DNA of 64,000 nucleotides from an uncultured Eubacteriales bacterium. Its GTDB lineage: Bacteria; Bacillota; Clostridia; Lachnospirales; Lachnospiraceae. Below, piece by piece: positions 35,135-46,005 of the stretch. A program made the translations under genes and the position numbers. Numbering within the stretch: the stretch's first letter is position 1; the number at the start of each line of letters is the position of its first letter. The stretch spans positions 124,001 through 188,000 of the forward strand of contig CATOIK010000001.1 in the NCBI GenBank assembly GCA_951800645.1, given 5' to 3'. Below the pieces are notes generated by a model that was not told where the DNA came from, searched no databases, and saw nothing but the letters and a program-made list of their open reading frames with translations.

Positions 35135-35770
35135 TTATTCCTTTTTTGCCCCCAGTTTATTTTCCGTGCCGGTTAAAAGCCGCTTGATATTGGTTCTGTG
35201 GCGCCAGATTCCCATAAAGCTGATGACTGCTGCCACAATATAAAATTCCGGCAGGGCACCGGCTGCCAGCCCATAATCTCCTCTGTATCCGTAGAAACAC
35301 ATGCCGATGAAAAACAGAATCATCACCAGGATCGAGCCCAGGGACACATAGCGGGTTATGGCTACGGTTGCCACAAACACTACCAGGCAGATCAACATTA
35401 CCCGCCAGTCTAAGGAAGCTAACAGCCCGGCAGACGCCGCAATGCCCTTGCCTCCTTTAAATCCCATATAGAAAGGGAAATTGTGACCCAGAATTACGCC
35501 AAACCCGGTGTAAAGCAGATAGAGATACAGGTACTCCGGCTGCTTCTGAAACAGCAGACCAGTCAGCACACAGGCCAGTATCATCTTTCCAGCATCTCCT
35601 GCAAATACGATCAGGGCCGCTTTCTTTCCCATAACCCGCAGCACATTGGTACTTCCGGCGTTCCCGCTTCCATAGTTACGGATGTCCATATTTTGGGACT
35701 TGCTGTAAAGATAGCCGGTTTGAAATAAACCAAACACATACCCTAATACCAGACAGATTCCTCGTTCCAT
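35135..35770 (-). CDS. plsY: Acyl-phosphate:glycerol-3-phosphate acyltransferase PlsY
   Basis: A 211-residue membrane enzyme with about five to seven hydrophobic segments. Conserved motifs are visible: SGNAGSTNVLRVMGKKAA (acyl-transfer and phosphate-binding loop), HNFPFYMGFKGGKGIAAS and the C-terminal GIWRHRTNIKRLLTGTENK. It acylates glycerol-3-phosphate, the first step of phosphatidic acid synthesis. AAAGGAGC precedes the ATG. It ends 44 bases before gpsA. Confidence 0.96.
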   Translation of the reverse strand: MERGICLVLGYVFGLFQTGYLYSKSQNMDIRNYGSGNAGSTNVLRVMGKKAALIVFAGDAGKMILACVLTGLLFQKQPEYLYLYLLYTGFGVILGHNFPFYMGFKGGKGIAASAGLLASLDWRVMLICLVVFVATVAITRYVSLGSILVMILFFIGMCFYGYRGDYGLAAGALPEFYIVAAVISFMGIWRHRTNIKRLLTGTENKLGAKKE

Positions 35771-35771
35771 A

Positions 35772-37100
35772 CTACTGCTCCTTTCCTGACCGTTCCCGAA
35801 TCAGAAACTTCAGCGCCGTTCCCTTAAATCCAAAGGATTCCCGAATCTTGTTTTCCAGATACCGCACATAGGAAAAATGCATCAGTTCCTTGTCGTTTAC
35901 AAAGATGACGAAGGTAGGCGGTTTTACCGCTACCTGAGTCATATAATAAAGCCGCAGGCGCTTGCCCTTGTCAGACGGCGGCTGCTGCATGGCTACAGCC
36001 TCAGTCATAATCTCGTTTAAGACGCCGGTTGCCACCCGCATGGTCTGATTCTCCCGTACCATGTCGATTAAATCAAACAGCTTATTCATCCGCTGCCCGG
36101 TTGCTGCAGAAATGAACACCATCTCTGCATAGGGCATAAAGGACAGTATATCCTTGACTTTTTTGGTGTGCTCGTAGATGGTCTTATCGTTCTTCTCTAC
36201 TGCGTCCCACTTGTTCACTGCTACAATAATGCCTTTGCCCCGGTCATGGGCAATGCCGGCAATCTTGGCATCCTGTTCCGTAACCCCTTCTACGGCGTCA
36301 ATCACCAGAATCACCACATCGGCCCGCTCTACTGCTGACACAGTGCGTATAATGCTGTACCGCTCTAAATCTTCCTTGATCTTGCTTTTCCGGCGCAGTC
36401 CTGCCGTGTCGATAAACACATACTCGGTGCCGTTGTGAACCACCTCTGTATCTACTGCGTCCCTGGTGGTTCCTGCAATGTTGGAAACGATGACCCGGTT
36501 CTCACCAATCAGCTTATTGATAATAGAAGATTTTCCTACATTAGGCTTTCCTACAATAGCGATTCTGGGCCGGTCATCCTCTGCGTCCTCCATCTGGTCA
36601 GCAGTAAAATGCTTTACCACCTCATCCAGCAAATCTCCGATTCCCAGTCTGGAAGCGGCGGAAACAGCGATAGGATCTCCAATTCCCAGATTATAAAACT
36701 CGTAAATGTCGTTTCCGAACTTCTGGAAGCTGTCTACCTTGTTGACAGCTAACACCACCGGCTTCCCGGATTTTCTCAGCATGTCGGCCACCTTGGAATC
36801 TGCATCCTGCAAGCCCTGGCGCACATCTACAATAAAGATGATCACATGGGCCGTGTCAATGGCAATCTGAGCCTGTTCCCGCATCTGGGACAGGATAATA
36901 TCCCGGCTGTCCGGCTCAATACCGCCGGTATCCACCAGTGTAAAATTCATATTCAGCCAGGAACAGTCTGCATAGATCCGGTCCCTGGTTACCCCTGGCG
37001 TATCCTTTACAATGGAAATCGTCTCCCCTGCCAGCACATTAAACAGGGTGGACTTTCCCACATTGGGACGCCCTACAATGGCTACAATCGGTTTGCTCAT
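35772..37100 (-). CDS. der: Ribosome assembly GTPase Der (EngA)
   Basis: A 442-residue double GTPase. The first G domain has [19 protein letters not shown] and NKVD; the second has [20 protein letters not shown] and NKWD. The C-terminal KH-like domain ends [22 protein letters not shown] (KH-type fold). It is needed for 50S subunit maturation. It lies two bases from both plsY and the PDZ/radical-SAM gene, so the four genes form one operon. Confidence 0.97.
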   Translation of the reverse strand: MSKPIVAIVGRPNVGKSTLFNVLAGETISIVKDTPGVTRDRIYADCSWLNMNFTLVDTGGIEPDSRDIILSQMREQAQIAIDTAHVIIFIVDVRQGLQDADSKVADMLRKSGKPVVLAVNKVDSFQKFGNDIYEFYNLGIGDPIAVSAASRLGIGDLLDEVVKHFTADQMEDAEDDRPRIAIVGKPNVGKSSIINKLIGENRVIVSNIAGTTRDAVDTEVVHNGTEYVFIDTAGLRRKSKIKEDLERYSIIRTVSAVERADVVILVIDAVEGVTEQDAKIAGIAHDRGKGIIVAVNKWDAVEKNDKTIYEHTKKVKDILSFMPYAEMVFISAATGQRMNKLFDLIDMVRENQTMRVATGVLNEIMTEAVAMQQPPSDKGKRLRLYYMTQVAVKPPTFVIFVNDKELMHFSYVRYLENKIRESFGFKGTALKFLIRERSGKEQ

Positions 37101-37102
37101 AT

Positions 37103-38503
37103 CTATATCTCCTTCAATTCATATCCCTGGTAATCTTCTAAAATCCAGCCGTCTTCTTCCTCGTCCTCAAACCAGGACTCATCCAGTCCCAGCACAGCGG
37201 CCACCAGATCCTGTCCGCTTGATTTTACAATATCCACCGGGACTTGTAAAGCGTTTTGAACATCCTGGCGGGTTACATCGTCCAGGAAAACTTCCTCTCC
37301 GCTGCGGAACATGCAGATGGGAAGTAAAAGCCGGTCTCCCAGCGCCTTACCGGAAAGCTGCTTTTTAATATCCTGACCGGTGATCAGCCCTGCTACCGTA
37401 ATCATCTCCCCGAAAAATTCATTGCGGATGGGAAATACCTGAATTTTAATTTCCGGGTACTGAGCCATGATTTTTTCTGCCTGAGCGGTTACATAGGGAG
37501 CTGCTAAAAGGCCTGTGGCAATGGAGATTTTCTCAGGCTCTGCCTCTCCTTCAAATTCCTCTGCAATATAGGCAAGAGCCTGGTCTACTTCATCGTCTAA
37601 CAGACGAAGCATGCCTACGCCGTTTTCCAACTGGGGAAAGCCGTCGTACCGCTCTGTCTCCGGCAACTTCCGCTCTGCTAAAATGTAAAACTCGTCGCTG
37701 GCGTGGATAAAGTGGGTGCCGTGACTGGCGTACAGCCTTTCCTGCCACTTTTCTATGATTTCCAGTGCGGCGATGGCCGATTCCTTGTCAAAAGGCTCTA
37801 AAGGATACAGTCCGTCCCGGAATTTGGAAAGTCCTACTGGTACCACAGACACACTTTCCATATAGGGAAGGTATTTTGCAAGGTCCCCGATGGTCCGGTC
37901 TAACTCTGCTCCGTCATTGATCCCCCGGCACAGCACGATCTGGCCGTTCATGGGAGTTTCCGCCTTATAGAGCACATCGATTTTCTTTAAGGATTCCCCG
38001 GCAAACCGGTTGTGAAGCATTTTGCACCGCAGCTCCGGATTGGTGGTGTGAACAGAAATATTGATGGGGGATAATTTAAAATCAATGATACGCTGCAGGT
38101 CATGGTCCTTCATATTGGTAAGGGTCACATAGTTTCCCTGAAGGAAGGACAGGCGGGAATCATCGTCCTTAAAATACAGGGTTTCCCGCATACCTGGCGG
38201 CATCTGGTCAATAAAGCAGAAGATGCACTGGTTGCTGCAGGATTTATAGTCGCTCATCAGACCGTTTTCAAAGGTCAGCCCCAGGTTCTGATAATCGTGA
38301 TTTAAGGGAATTTCCCGCTGGCTGCCTCCCTCCTGCTCCACCAGCAGAGTCAGGGAGGGGCTGTCCATATAGTATTCGTAATCAAAGATGTCTTCAAGAA
38401 GATGGCCGTTTATGGAAAGAAGTTTATCTCCCGGCTTGATTCCTGCCGCTTCTGCAAGGGAGCCGGAATCCACCGCCTTGATTAAATGTCCGTCGTTTTT
38501 CAT
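37103..38503 (-). CDS. PDZ-containing radical SAM protein (DUF512 family)
   Basis: A 466-residue protein. An N-terminal PDZ-like domain ([20 protein letters not shown]) is followed by the radical-SAM-like cluster motif [10 protein letters not shown]3CX2C, in [17 protein letters not shown]. The rest matches the DUF512 family, including [17 protein letters not shown] and the Cys-containing VLCRGINDG. The family is conserved beside der in Clostridia and its reaction is unknown. It is the first gene of the der-plsY-gpsA operon, with a predicted promoter at 38552-38580. Confidence 0.92.
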   Translation of the reverse strand: MKNDGHLIKAVDSGSLAEAAGIKPGDKLLSINGHLLEDIFDYEYYMDSPSLTLLVEQEGGSQREIPLNHDYQNLGLTFENGLMSDYKSCSNQCIFCFIDQMPPGMRETLYFKDDDSRLSFLQGNYVTLTNMKDHDLQRIIDFKLSPINISVHTTNPELRCKMLHNRFAGESLKKIDVLYKAETPMNGQIVLCRGINDGAELDRTIGDLAKYLPYMESVSVVPVGLSKFRDGLYPLEPFDKESAIAALEIIEKWQERLYASHGTHFIHASDEFYILAERKLPETERYDGFPQLENGVGMLRLLDDEVDQALAYIAEEFEGEAEPEKISIATGLLAAPYVTAQAEKIMAQYPEIKIQVFPIRNEFFGEMITVAGLITGQDIKKQLSGKALGDRLLLPICMFRSGEEVFLDDVTRQDVQNALQVPVDIVKSSGQDLVAAVLGLDESWFEDEEEDGWILEDYQGYELKEI

Positions 38504-38551
38504 ATATTAAAATTTTCCTTATCGTTTCCTGTTTGGTTCTTATTTTTATTC

Positions 38552-38580
38552 ATTCTAACATTTTTTTCTGAATATAGCAA
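38552..38580 (-). promoter_or_regulatory. Predicted promoter of the DUF512-der-plsY-gpsA operon
   Basis: On the minus strand: -35 TTGCTA (38575-38580), 17-base spacer, -10 TAGAAT (38552-38557). It is divergent from the prs promoter 110 bases away. The 282-base gap between the two genes otherwise shows nothing recognisable. Confidence 0.55.
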
Positions 38581-38693
38581 TGCTTCTCCTTTTGTATCTC
38601 TTTTAAGCCCCGCGTTTTGTTGCTGCTTAGGGCAGCTGTTCAGAGCCAGCCTTCAAAATGCTGCCATTTTTCACAAAAACTGACAGGAATCTA

Positions 38694-38723
38694 TTGACGG
38701 TCTGCTGGCCCAAATGGTATAAA
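38694..38723 (+). promoter_or_regulatory. Predicted sigma-A promoter of prs
   Basis: -35 TTGACG at 38694-38699 and -10 TATAAA at 38718-38723, 18 bases apart. It leaves a leader of about 55 bases with a short TTCTA/TAGAA hairpin before GAGGAG and the prs ATG. Confidence 0.6.
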
Positions 38724-38785
38724 TGTAATGATGTTCTATTTTTATATAGAAAGTACAGCACAATTTTCGAGGAGTTATTGAACCT

Positions 38786-39994
38786 ATGGCAAACAATTAT
38801 GTTTTTAACGACACCTTACCGGTAGCACCCTTAAAAATTGCAGCGCTGGAAAGCTGCAAGGATCTGGCAGAGAAAGTCAACAGCCACATTGTGGAATTCC
38901 GCAGAAACGATACGGAAGAGTTGATTCGCCGTCAGAAGGATTTAAACTACCGTGGTTACGATGTAGATTCTTACCTGTTAAACTGTAAATGTCCCCGCTT
39001 CGGCTCCGGCGAAGCCAAAGGCGTAATTTTAGATTCTGCCCGCGGCGCTGATCTGTTTGCCATGGTGGATGTAACCAACTACAGCATTCCATATACGGTG
39101 TGCGGCTACACCAACCACATGTCCCCGGACGATCATTTCCAGGACTTAAAGCGCATTATCGGCGCATCTGTAGCCACTGCCCACCGGGTAAATGTTATCA
39201 TGCCGTTCCTCTATGAGGGCCGTCAGCACAAGCGCACCCACCGGGAGTCTTTGGACTGCGCCATGGCTCTGGAGGAGCTGATCGCCATGGGCGTTTCCAA
39301 CATCATTACCTTTGACGCTCATGACCCCAGAGTACAGAACGCCATTCCCTTAAACGGATTTGACAACTTTATGCCTACCTACCAGTTTGTAAAGGCCCTG
39401 TTCCGCCACGATCCTACCCTGAAGATTGACAAGGATCATCTGATGGTCATCAGCCCGGACGAAGGTGCCATGAGCCGCGCCGTATACCTGGCAAATAACC
39501 TGGGCGTAGATATGGGTATGTTCTACAAACGCCGCGACTACTCCCGCGTCATCAACGGACGGAACCCCATTGTAGCTCATGAATTCTTAGGCGCTTCTGT
39601 GGAAGGCAAGACCGTGCTGATTATTGACGATATGATTTCCTCCGGCGAAAGTATGTTGGATACTGCCAGAGAGTTAAAGGAACGGAAGGCGTCCAAAGTG
39701 ATTGTCTGCTGTACCTTCGGCCTGTTTACCAGCGGCCTGGAGAAGTTTGACGAGTTCTACGATAAGGGTTACATGGACTGCGTTATTACTACTAACTTAA
39801 ACTACCGTCCTGCCGCCCTGTTAGAGCGCCCCTGGTATGTAGAGGCAGATATGAGCAAGTACATGGCCGCTATCATCAACTCCTTCAACCACGATATTTC
39901 CATCGGAAATGTACTGTCTCCCACGGAGAAGATCCAGAAGCTGGTGCAGAAGTACCAGTCCGGCGGTTACGAGTATTTCCAGACCATCGGTTAA
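38786..39994 (+). CDS. prs: Ribose-phosphate pyrophosphokinase, long Clostridia form
   Basis: A 402-residue enzyme making PRPP from ribose-5-phosphate and ATP. The PRPP-binding loop is TVLIIDDMISSGESMLDTA near residue 275, and FDAHDPRVQN is the pyrophosphate-loop region. It is longer than the usual 310-320 residues, mainly through an N-terminal region (first ~70 residues) and a C-terminal extension, as in related Lachnospiraceae proteins. It is the only core gene on the plus strand here. GAGGAG lies 10-11 bases before the ATG. A strong terminator follows. Confidence 0.92.
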   Translation: MANNYVFNDTLPVAPLKIAALESCKDLAEKVNSHIVEFRRNDTEELIRRQKDLNYRGYDVDSYLLNCKCPRFGSGEAKGVILDSARGADLFAMVDVTNYSIPYTVCGYTNHMSPDDHFQDLKRIIGASVATAHRVNVIMPFLYEGRQHKRTHRESLDCAMALEELIAMGVSNIITFDAHDPRVQNAIPLNGFDNFMPTYQFVKALFRHDPTLKIDKDHLMVISPDEGAMSRAVYLANNLGVDMGMFYKRRDYSRVINGRNPIVAHEFLGASVEGKTVLIIDDMISSGESMLDTARELKERKASKVIVCCTFGLFTSGLEKFDEFYDKGYMDCVITTNLNYRPAALLERPWYVEADMSKYMAAIINSFNHDISIGNVLSPTEKIQKLVQKYQSGGYEYFQTIG

Positions 39995-40009
39995 TCACAT
40001 TTCTAATAT

Positions 40010-40052
40010 AAAAACGCCCTGCATGATCATTGATTACGTGCAGGGCGTTTTT
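40010..40052. terminator. Bidirectional terminator between prs and pgeF
   Basis: The stem AAAAACGCCCTGCA / TGCAGGGCGTTTTT has an A run on one side and a T run on the other, so it can stop transcription from both converging genes. Confidence 0.92.
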
Positions 40053-40080
40053 ATGTACACTTCCGCGAAGATGAAGTATG

Positions 40081-40938
40081 TCACTTCAGGCATAGAAATG
40101 CAGCCAGATTTCCTCTCTTATCGCCCACAGTCCGGTGGGAAAACAAAAGCTCTGGATTACAGTGGGTACAGATGTCGGTGGTGTGGATGTTTTCCGGACG
40201 CACTCCCGCCTCTGCAAAAATAATCTGATTGGCCCGCCACAGATCCAGCTGGTACTTTCCGTTTTTCTTCCGGTAAAACAGCTCTGGATGATAGATCTCT
40301 GCAAAGGAGCCGGCAAAGGCCTCCGCCACTTCCTCTCCCACCTCAAAGCAGCTCTGGCAGATGCTGGGGCCGATGCAGCAGATTACATCTGCCGGATTAG
40401 TTCCGTAGACTTCTGCCATTTTCTTTAGAGTTTGACTGCCCATCCGGTTTACGGTTCCCCGCCAGCCGGAATGAGACAGGCCGATAGCACGGTGCACCGG
40501 ATCCACCAGATAAAGAGGCACGCAGTCTGCATAGAAGGTAACCAGGGTAATGCCAGGTACATTGGTAACCAGTCCGTCCACATCCCGGTAATCCCGGTCT
40601 TTTACAAGTCCCTTCCCAGCGTCTTCTTCTGTTACAACCCGCACATTGGTGGTGTGGGTCTGATAAGAGAGCACCATCCACTCTGGGTCTGTATCCAGCA
40701 CAGCGGCCATCCTCCGGTAGTTTTCCATTACATGCTCCGGGTTATCTCCTCTGGTGAAGGTAAAATTCATGGTGGAATAGATGCCCTCGCTTACTCCTCC
40801 CAGGCGGGTGGAAAAAGCGTGGCTTACTATATCAAGAGCTTCCAGGGCAGGAAAGCTGAGATAAGTAACACCCTGTTTCTCTCTTACATTCAGCTTTTCT
40901 CCAGCCTGTACCGATGGCTTCCGAATCCAGTCACTCAT
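40081..40938 (-). CDS. pgeF: Purine nucleoside phosphorylase of the YfiH/PgeF (LACC1) family
   Basis: A 285-residue zinc protein once annotated as a polyphenol oxidase or laccase-domain protein. The metal-site motifs are YADCVPLYLVDPVHRAIGLSHSGWRG (Cys and His) and CIGPSICQSCFEVGEEVA. Family members phosphorolyse purine nucleosides; other Gram-negative homologues edit peptidoglycan precursors. AGGAGG precedes the ATG. It ends at the terminator shared with prs. Confidence 0.93.
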   Translation of the reverse strand: MSDWIRKPSVQAGEKLNVREKQGVTYLSFPALEALDIVSHAFSTRLGGVSEGIYSTMNFTFTRGDNPEHVMENYRRMAAVLDTDPEWMVLSYQTHTTNVRVVTEEDAGKGLVKDRDYRDVDGLVTNVPGITLVTFYADCVPLYLVDPVHRAIGLSHSGWRGTVNRMGSQTLKKMAEVYGTNPADVICCIGPSICQSCFEVGEEVAEAFAGSFAEIYHPELFYRKKNGKYQLDLWRANQIIFAEAGVRPENIHTTDICTHCNPELLFSHRTVGDKRGNLAAFLCLK

Positions 40939-40970
40939 ACGCTGTCCTCCTGTGTTCCTATTTCATTTCC

Positions 40971-41321
40971 CTAAAAAGCGTCCCGAATCCACCGCAGTTC
41001 TTCGCCTAAAATACCGATAATATCAAACCGGCATGGGGCGTCTTCTCCATGCCGGCGGCTGTACAGATAGTAACTGGCAACGCTGCGGATCCTCTGCTGC
41101 TTTAAGGGCGTCACCGCCTCAGCAGGCTCTCCCTTTGCAGCAGTTTTGCGGTACTTGACCTCCACAAATACAAGGACTCTGCCATCCTGGGCAATCAGAT
41201 CAATTTCCCCCTGACGGCACCGGTAATTTCTTTCTAAAATCCGAAGCCCCTGCTGCTCCAGATACCTGGCCGCCGCCTGTTCGTAGCGGCTGCCGGTATC
41301 CCGCTTATTTTCTGCGTTCAT
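40971..41321 (-). CDS. UPF0102 nuclease-fold protein YraN
   Basis: A 116-residue protein with the restriction-endonuclease-like core GEIDLIAQDGRVLVFVEVKYRK, carrying the Glu/Asp/Glu-X-Lys catalytic set. The N-terminal GSRYEQAAARYLEQQGLRILERNYRC is also typical. The role is not established; it sits with rnhB in most Firmicutes. It follows rnhB by 12 bases. Confidence 0.93.
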   Translation of the reverse strand: MNAENKRDTGSRYEQAAARYLEQQGLRILERNYRCRQGEIDLIAQDGRVLVFVEVKYRKTAAKGEPAEAVTPLKQQRIRSVASYYLYSRRHGEDAPCRFDIIGILGEELRWIRDAF

Positions 41322-41333
41322 TCCATATTCCTT

Positions 41334-41972
41334 TTACACAAAGTTTTTGATGAAACTCCTTCGATGGATTGGGCTGGGCCCTAATTCCCTGATGGCTGCA
41401 ATGTGAGCCGCCGTGCCGTAGCCCTTGTGCTTTGCGAATCCGTATTCTGGAAACAGGATGTCATATTCTGCCATCATCCGGTCTCTGGTTACCTTGGCCA
41501 TAATACTGGCTGCAGCGATGGAAACGCTCTTTGCATCTCCCTTAACAATCGGCACCTGGTTTATTTCCACTTCCGGTATCGTAACTGCATCGTTTAACAG
41601 CAGATCCGGCTGAACCGAAAGTCCTGCAATGGCCTGGCGCATAGCCTGATAGGTAGCCTGCAAAATATTGATTTCGTCAATTACATCTGGCCCAACCACG
41701 CCTACGCTCCATGCTGCCGCCTTCTCCCTGATTTCCTCAAACAGGGCGTCCCGGCGTTTCTCGGAAAGCTTCTTGGAATCGTTCAGAAACAGGATTTCGC
41801 AGTCTTTTGGAAGAATGACCGCACCAGCCACCACCGGCCCGGCCAAAGGCCCTCTCCCGGCCTCATCGATACCGCAAATGGCCTGGCAGACTGCATAGGT
41901 GTCCTCATACTCCCGCATCAGCGCCAGCCGCTGCCGCTCAGCCTGAAGTTTTTCTTCACTTATTTTCCTCAT
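41334..41972 (-). CDS. rnhB: Ribonuclease HII
   Basis: About 212 residues from the ATG at 41972 (GGGAGC upstream); a longer frame overlaps rbgA and is rejected. The catalytic motif [22 protein letters not shown] carries the first Asp-Glu pair, and later acids occur in LLNDAV and [15 protein letters not shown]. It excises ribonucleotides from DNA. The coding region overlaps the rbgA stop by 17 bases. Confidence 0.96.
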   Translation of the reverse strand: MRKISEEKLQAERQRLALMREYEDTYAVCQAICGIDEAGRGPLAGPVVAGAVILPKDCEILFLNDSKKLSEKRRDALFEEIREKAAAWSVGVVGPDVIDEINILQATYQAMRQAIAGLSVQPDLLLNDAVTIPEVEINQVPIVKGDAKSVSIAAASIMAKVTRDRMMAEYDILFPEYGFAKHKGYGTAAHIAAIRELGPSPIHRRSFIKNFV

Positions 41973-42852
41973 GCTCCCTTTGCTCCTTCTCCTCCGGCGG
42001 GAACTCCAGCGTAACCCGTCCCAGCTTTCCGCTGCGGAAATCATCGATCACCAGCAGGGCGGCCTTCTCGTAATCCGGCTGGCCGCCTTTCATCAGACAG
42101 CCCCGGATTTTAGCAATGTGGGCCAGAAGTTCTTCTTCTGTCCATTCATCAAGCTTTTTTTCTTCCTCTGGTACGGAATACCGCTCTGTCAGATTCTTCG
42201 GATAATGCTTCATCATAAAACGAATCAGCTCCACAGCCAGCTCGTCTTTATTTAAAATCTCATCATTGATGGAACCGATAAAGGCCAGTAAAAGGCCAAC
42301 CCGCTGATCCTCAAACTTGGGCCAGAGGATTCCCGGAGTGTCCAGAAGCTCCAAAGTTTTATTTAACCGAATCCACTGGTTTCCCTTGGTTACGCCGGGC
42401 TTGTTTCCGGTTTTGGTACAGGCTTTTCCGGCAAAGGAGTTGATGAAGGTGGATTTTCCCACATTAGGAATGCCTACCACCATAGCCCGTACCGGACGGT
42501 TTAGAATCCCCCGGCGGCGGTCCCGCTCAATCTTTTCCTTACAAGCCTCCTGCACCACGCCGTTAATCTGCTTTAAACCGGAACCGTTTCTGGCGTTGAC
42601 CTTAACTACAAAGCAGCCCTGCTTCTGGAACCAGGCTGTCCAGGCCTCGTTCATCCGCTCGCTGGCCAGATCTGACTTATTTAACAAAATCAGCCGGGCC
42701 TTTCCCTTGCCCAGCTCATCTATATCCGGATTCCGGCTGGCTAAAGGCACCCGCGCGTCCACCAGCTCGATAATCAGATCAATCAGTTTAATATCTTCCT
42801 TCATGGCACGCTTGGCTTTCGTCATGTGCCCCGGATACCACTGTATATTCAA
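41956..42852 (-). CDS. rbgA: Ribosome biogenesis GTPase RbgA (YlqF)
   Basis: A 298-residue circularly permuted GTPase. The order of motifs is NKSDL (G4) first, then [12 protein letters not shown] (G1) and DTPGILWP (G3), as in YlqF. The N-terminus [16 protein letters not shown] is diagnostic. The C-terminal helical domain contacts the 50S subunit. It lies between lepB and rnhB, the standard Firmicutes order. Confidence 0.97.
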   Translation of the reverse strand: MNIQWYPGHMTKAKRAMKEDIKLIDLIIELVDARVPLASRNPDIDELGKGKARLILLNKSDLASERMNEAWTAWFQKQGCFVVKVNARNGSGLKQINGVVQEACKEKIERDRRRGILNRPVRAMVVGIPNVGKSTFINSFAGKACTKTGNKPGVTKGNQWIRLNKTLELLDTPGILWPKFEDQRVGLLLAFIGSINDEILNKDELAVELIRFMMKHYPKNLTERYSVPEEEKKLDEWTEEELLAHIAKIRGCLMKGGQPDYEKAALLVIDDFRSGKLGRVTLEFPPEEKEQREHEENK

Positions 42853-42868
42853 TCTATTCCCTCCTGTT

Positions 42869-43417
42869 TCACGGCGACCGGATCAGACGGATGTCAATCA
42901 GGGGAAGCAGCTTCAGCCACACCTTTCCCACAATCTGATCTTCTGTCACATTTCCCACATTGGCAAAACGGCTGTCCTCGCTGCTGTCCCGGTTATCTCC
43001 CAGGAGAAAATACTCTCCATCTTCCAAAAGAATGGGATTTTCCGCCAGACCGGCAAGAGCCACATGCCCCAGACCCTCCGCATCTACCGCTTCGCCGTTT
43101 ACATAGACCAGTCCGTCTTTAATCTGTACCTGGTCTCCGGGAATTCCGATAACCCGCTTTACATTGGCCTTTTTATCTTCCCGCTCAAACACAACCACAT
43201 CCATGCGGTCCGGCGTTCCAACATCGTAAGCCAGACGGTTTATAAGCACCACATCCCCGGAATTGAGAAGCGGCTGCATGGACTGTCCGCTTACCTTTAC
43301 CTGGACGCCGAAGCTGTTTAAACAGAACCAGGCAAAAGCCAGCGCTACGGTGATGTCCACCACCCAGCAGGCAAGGCGCCTGATCAGATTTGGTTCGTCA
43401 CTCTGATAAAACTCCAC
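42869..43417 (-). CDS. lepB: Signal peptidase I
   Basis: A 182-residue membrane protease. An N-terminal span (WVVDITVALAFAWFC) precedes the catalytic Ser in VSGQSMQPLLNSGDVVLINR. The catalytic Lys is in ANVKRVIGIPGD, and GDNRDSSEDSRF is box E. It cleaves signal peptides, including those of the lipoprotein-free exported proteins. The start is a GTG with GGAAGG nine bases before it. It is separated from rplS by a stem-loop. Confidence 0.95.
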   Translation of the reverse strand: MEFYQSDEPNLIRRLACWVVDITVALAFAWFCLNSFGVQVKVSGQSMQPLLNSGDVVLINRLAYDVGTPDRMDVVVFEREDKKANVKRVIGIPGDQVQIKDGLVYVNGEAVDAEGLGHVALAGLAENPILLEDGEYFLLGDNRDSSEDSRFANVGNVTEDQIVGKVWLKLLPLIDIRLIRSP

Positions 43418-43439
43418 CTATGTCATCCTTCCATGATAG

Positions 43440-43467
43440 AAAAGGGACAATTTTCATTGTCCCTTTT
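43440..43467. terminator. Stem-loop between rplS and lepB
   Basis: A 12-bp stem AAAAGGGACAAT / ATTGTCCCTTTT with a four-base loop. On the minus strand the T run is only four long, so it probably terminates part of the rplS transcripts and allows some into lepB. Confidence 0.7.
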
Positions 43468-43477
43468 TTCAACGCAA

Positions 43478-43825
43478 TTATTTTACTAACTCTTTTACCT
43501 TAGCAGCCTTACCTACTCTGTCTCTTAAGTAGTTCAGTTTTGCTCTCCTTACTTTACCGCGTCTAACAACTTCGATGTTGTCAACAAACGGAGAATGTAC
43601 AGGCCAGGTCTTCTCTACGCCGATGCCGTTAGAGGTCTTACGAACGGTGAAAGTCTCTCTTGCGCCGCCGTTCTGTCTCTTGATTACGGTTCCCTCGAAT
43701 ACCTGGATTCTCTCCCGGTTGCCCTCTTTGATCTTGTTGCAAACCTTAACGGTATCGCCAACATGGAACTCCGGTACGGAAGCCTTTAACTGTGCTGCTT
43801 CAATGTTCTTAATAATTTCGTTCAT
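43478..43825 (-). CDS. rplS: 50S ribosomal protein L19
   Basis: A 115-residue ribosomal protein. Segments [31 protein letters not shown] and [15 protein letters not shown] are typical. The C-terminus ends in the usual Lys/Arg-rich stretch ([17 protein letters not shown]). GAAGGAGG precedes the ATG. It heads the lepB-rbgA-rnhB-yraN group and has a long leader that could hold an L19-type autoregulatory structure. Confidence 0.97.
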   Translation of the reverse strand: MNEIIKNIEAAQLKASVPEFHVGDTVKVCNKIKEGNRERIQVFEGTVIKRQNGGARETFTVRKTSNGIGVEKTWPVHSPFVDNIEVVRRGKVRRAKLNYLRDRVGKAAKVKELVK

Positions 43826-43913
43826 TTGTGTGAACCTCCTTCATATGTTTGATGTTCTATAATGCTTTTCAGGGCAACAGAGGACCATCTCTTTTTCTAG
43901 TCACAACATTCGT

Positions 43914-43942
43914 ATGATACCATAGGAAATATGAAAATGCAA
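43914..43942 (-). promoter_or_regulatory. Predicted promoter of rplS
   Basis: On the minus strand: -35 TTGCAT (43937-43942), 17-base spacer, -10 TATCAT (43914-43919). The leader of about 80 bases between the start and the ATG could be an L19-leader; this was not folded, only noted. Confidence 0.55.
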
Positions 43943-43997
43943 GTATTTTATTGACATTTTTCTCTGGAGTTTCCTGCTGAAACCGGTTTGTCATATT

Positions 43998-46005
43998 TTA
44001 GAATATCTCTATGTATTGCCAATTTTCCGGCTGTTCCTTCCCTTCCAGACACTGTTCGCAAAGATAGAAATACTGCCTTGCAGCCCGGTCATCCCGATTC
44101 TTATAAAGCACGCGGACAAACCGGTTTCTGGCTTCCATAAATTCTCCGCTCATAAAGAGGTGGATTCCCTCCTCAAACAGCGCTCTGGTCTGTTCCTTTT
44201 TCTGCCTGGTGTCTGCGTCCTCACCGTCGTAGACATCGTACAGCACATCCACCACATCCTTGGAGCGGAAATAGGCATATCCCAGAATCCGGAAATGGTA
44301 TCCCTGTTCAAAATTCCGGGTCCGCTTCGCTGCCTCTCCCGTAATCAGAACGCTGGAACCGTACTTTACTGCCAGATTCTGCAGCCGGGAGGCAAACTGG
44401 CAGTTTAAAGACATGGCTAAAGCCTCTGTCCTATGTCCGGCTCCAACAAGGCCCAGCCGTACAGGGCCAAAACTCATGCCTGCCGTATACTTAAGCCGTC
44501 CTGCTGTAAGTCCCGCTTCATTCATGGATGCCACAGCCTGAATTGCCGCAGTCAGAGCTTCTCCCTTTTCCTGATACAGAGCTAACGCTCCGCTGTTTTT
44601 AAATCCTGCAATCATACCACCCCGCTTCTCCAGAATGGGAACCATACAATCCAGAGACTCTTTAATGAACTCAAAGGCTTCCTGTCCCGTAATATCCAGA
44701 GCAATGGATTCAAAGTCTGTACTGCCTACCTGCATAACCAGAAATTTTTTTTCTGCATAATCGCCCCGCTCTGTCTCCAGAATATTATCCTTTCCCAGAT
44801 ATAGGAAGAACTGAGGCGGAACAAATAAGGCATACTTTTTCCCTGTCTCTGAAAGTTCCCGGACGCTCCGCCCGATATTCTCCGCCATTTCGTTGAATAC
44901 TTGAAAAATCCGCCCAATCTCCGTAAATTTAAGCCGGATCTTCACTCTGGCGTCCAGCTGCCCCCGGGCCATGGCTTCTACAGCACGGCTTAACTGGGTC
45001 AGGGGGAACAGGCCAATCAGAAGAAAAAGTACAACCGCTGCCATGAGAACTCCCAGCCAGGTCACAATCCCTCTGGTTACCTGCTCAATGGACACGGCAA
45101 TCTGCTCCATGCTCATTTTCAGATCCTTACGCAGCTCAATTACTGCCCGCTCGTGCCCCGTCTCATCCCGGTAAACCAGGAAAACAGACAGCCATTTACC
45201 GTTAATATCCTGATGAAACAGGGTTACCGGTAGATTGATGTCCACAGCTCTGCGAATAGCTCTGTAAACATCTTCTTCCCGATTATACTGAATCGGCACC
45301 GTTTTATTGGCGCTCTCTGTCAGTTCATAGATCTGTCCGTCCCGACAACTGTAATACACAGTTTCGGTATAGGCGGACATTCCTCCGATTACCGTATTAT
45401 CTGAATCGTAATACTCTGAAATATGAATAGCCTCTGCACTTTCCCGAATGCTGTCCCAATCCACATCAGACTCAAATACCTCAGGCAGAATTTCCTTATT
45501 GATTCCCAGGCGGCTCTGATAAGCGCTTTCAATCAGATTTTCTTTCTCCATCTCCAGAAAACGGTTTATCAGAATCCGGTTCATGGCAGCAGAAGCCAGA
45601 TACTCTACTGCAAAAAGCATTGGTACACAGAGAAACAGCATCTGGACAAACAAGGGGATTTTTCTGTTATTAAAACGATAGATTCCGTAAATCAGCAGGA
45701 CAGCTCCGCCATAGGCAGCCAGAATCAAGGCAAAAATCAGCATCGTCAGTTTTGCCTGATCCCCCGGAGACCGGGTCAGCTTCGGAAAGGTCCAAATCTC
45801 ATCTCCCCACAAAAACGGAATGCTGATTCCATCTTTCCAGACATAACCGGCTGCCAGTTCATCTTTTACATACCGCACTTCCGTTACATAGCCAAGCTGC
45901 TCCTGAATGGCTTCCACATCCGGGCATTCCTCACACTCCCGGACGGAAAAAGTTCCATCCAGTTCACGGATCACATAGTTTTTTCCCGTATCTACATTGT
46001 AAAAA
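43998..46005 (-). pseudogene. Degenerate cyclase-like membrane sensor, 5' end lost to an insertion
   Basis: An open frame of about 668 codons lacks a plausible start. It is open from the boundary with the inserted element and carries FYNVDTGKNYVIRELDG upstream of the first GTG. Membrane spans lie near residues 76-100, 108-130 and 304-326, with an extracytoplasmic part between and a HAMP-like linker after. The C-terminal half resembles class III adenylate/guanylate cyclases, but the metal-binding Asp positions are changed (VMQVGSTDFES and GFKNSGALALY where GD-type motifs occur). The C-terminus is TPR-like. It is both truncated and probably enzymatically dead. Confidence 0.65.

Noticed and set aside
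42317-43321. 334-codon open frame on the plus strand
   Set aside because: It spans antisense to both rbgA and lepB, which are certain; no start signal or domain.
43826-43913. L19-leader RNA
   Set aside because: The leader has suitable length and position, but I could not fold it or match the consensus, so it is noted only with the promoter.
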